NCBI GenBank assembly: GCA_029857855.1
Contig: JAOUGG010000013.1
Coordinates: 1-13,788, forward strand
DNA from: Acidimicrobiia bacterium
Lineage (GTDB): Bacteria > Actinomycetota > Acidimicrobiia > Acidimicrobiales > SZUA-35
Reading direction: 5' to 3'
Length of the DNA: 13,788 bases
Shown here: in pieces, positions 13,601 to 13,788 of the stretch
Layout of the letters: every line of letters starts with the position of its first letter
How positions within the stretch are numbered: the stretch's first letter is position 1
The notes under the pieces: generated by a model
The model's input: the letters and a program-made list of their open reading frames with translations, nothing else
The model's database searches: none
What the model was told of the DNA's origin: nothing
Made by a program: the position numbers and the translations under genes

Positions 13601-13638
13601 GTGCGCTCAGGGCCCGGGTTTTAGGGTCGGGAGCGCAC
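13601..13638. terminator. Possible bidirectional terminator hairpin between convergent genes
   Basis: GTGCGCTC (13601-13608) and GAGCGCAC (13631-13638) form a perfect 8-bp stem with a 22-base loop that contains GGGCCCGGG and TTTTAG. It sits midway between the convergent stops at 13568 and 13668, as expected of a shared terminator. The loop is long and no U tract follows on either strand, so factor-independent termination is not assured. Confidence 0.4.
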
Positions 13639-13667
13639 GGTTCGGGGAGTGGGGGCGATGGGACTGG

Positions 13668-13788
13668 TCAGTCGCCGGAGCGCTGGGTGCCGACCGTCAG
13701 ATCCTTGAACGGGCTGGTGGTGTCGATCCCCGGTTCCTTGGGGAGCCCCAGGACTCGCTCGCCGAGAATGTTTCGCAGCACCTGGTCG
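13668..13788 (-). CDS. Acyl-CoA dehydrogenase family protein, C-terminal end (runs off right edge)
   Basis: The last 39 codons of a minus-strand gene are visible, ending at a TGA (13670-13668). The segment QVLRNILGERVLGLPKEPG followed by TTSPFKDL is the usual C-terminus of actinobacterial acyl-CoA dehydrogenases, in which a terminal helix ends in R-N-x-[IL]-x-E-R-V-L-G-L-P. The enzyme would oxidise acyl-CoA with FAD. The active-site base and most of the protein lie outside the window, so the subfamily cannot be given. Confidence 0.75.
   Translation of the reverse strand, partial: DQVLRNILGERVLGLPKEPGIDTTSPFKDLTVGTQRSGD

Noticed and set aside
13658..13708. Short plus-strand frame beginning ATGGGACTGG after a purine-rich stretch
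   Set aside because: It stops after 16 codons and is antisense to the acyl-CoA dehydrogenase end.
1..13788. CRISPR arrays, tRNA/rRNA genes, riboswitches, transposases or attachment sites
   Set aside because: None seen on reading: no regularly spaced repeats, no cloverleaf or rRNA signature, no recombinase motifs, and composition looks uniform.

Overview
The window is GC-rich (roughly two-thirds G+C by eye), densely coded DNA with short intergenic gaps, many GTG/TTG starts and several promoters of the leaderless actinobacterial type. A PurK resembling mycobacterial PurK, an F420-type guanylyltransferase (CofC/FbiD), a split KhtT/KhtU antiporter and a DUF2786 protein point to an actinobacterium. 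An Acidimicrobiia-like lineage would fit, but that placement is inference. No rRNA, tRNA, CRISPR array, IS element or integrase was found, and no stretch longer than about 150 bases lacks a gene.

Layout. Bases 1-189 hold the 5' end of purK (minus strand, running off the left edge). It is divergent from a Tat-exported amidohydrolase of the D-aminoacylase type (337-1971, plus). Bases 1984-6101 form a minus-strand run. In transcription order it encodes a DUF389 membrane protein, CofC/FbiD (coenzyme F420 synthesis), a PIG-L/LmbE deacetylase overlapping cofC by 4 bases, a small acidic helical protein, a NUDIX hydrolase and an unrecognised 144-residue protein. Bases 6165-9708 hold a tightly coupled plus-strand operon of gpsA, a large uncharacterised protein with a possible glycoside-hydrolase-like layout, and rnhB. 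Bases 9742-11456 encode a KhtT-like regulatory subunit and a KhtU-like CPA2 cation/proton antiporter, overlapping by 4 bases. A DUF2786 protein (11464-12183, minus) is divergent from a class V aminotransferase (12267-13568, plus). The right edge carries the 3' end of an acyl-CoA dehydrogenase (minus).

How it fits together. Most genes are core metabolism or housekeeping: purines, F420, glycerolipid precursor, RNA/DNA hybrid repair, potassium/pH homeostasis, and amino-acid/glyoxylate or fatty-acid metabolism. The less ordinary parts are four. The amidohydrolase has lost its HxH metal motif. The PIG-L enzyme is translationally coupled to cofC. The 584-residue protein is wedged between gpsA and rnhB. 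A TANNNT or near-match box lies 6-8 bases before the start codon of seven genes, implying leaderless transcripts. I found no clear new defence or mobile system.
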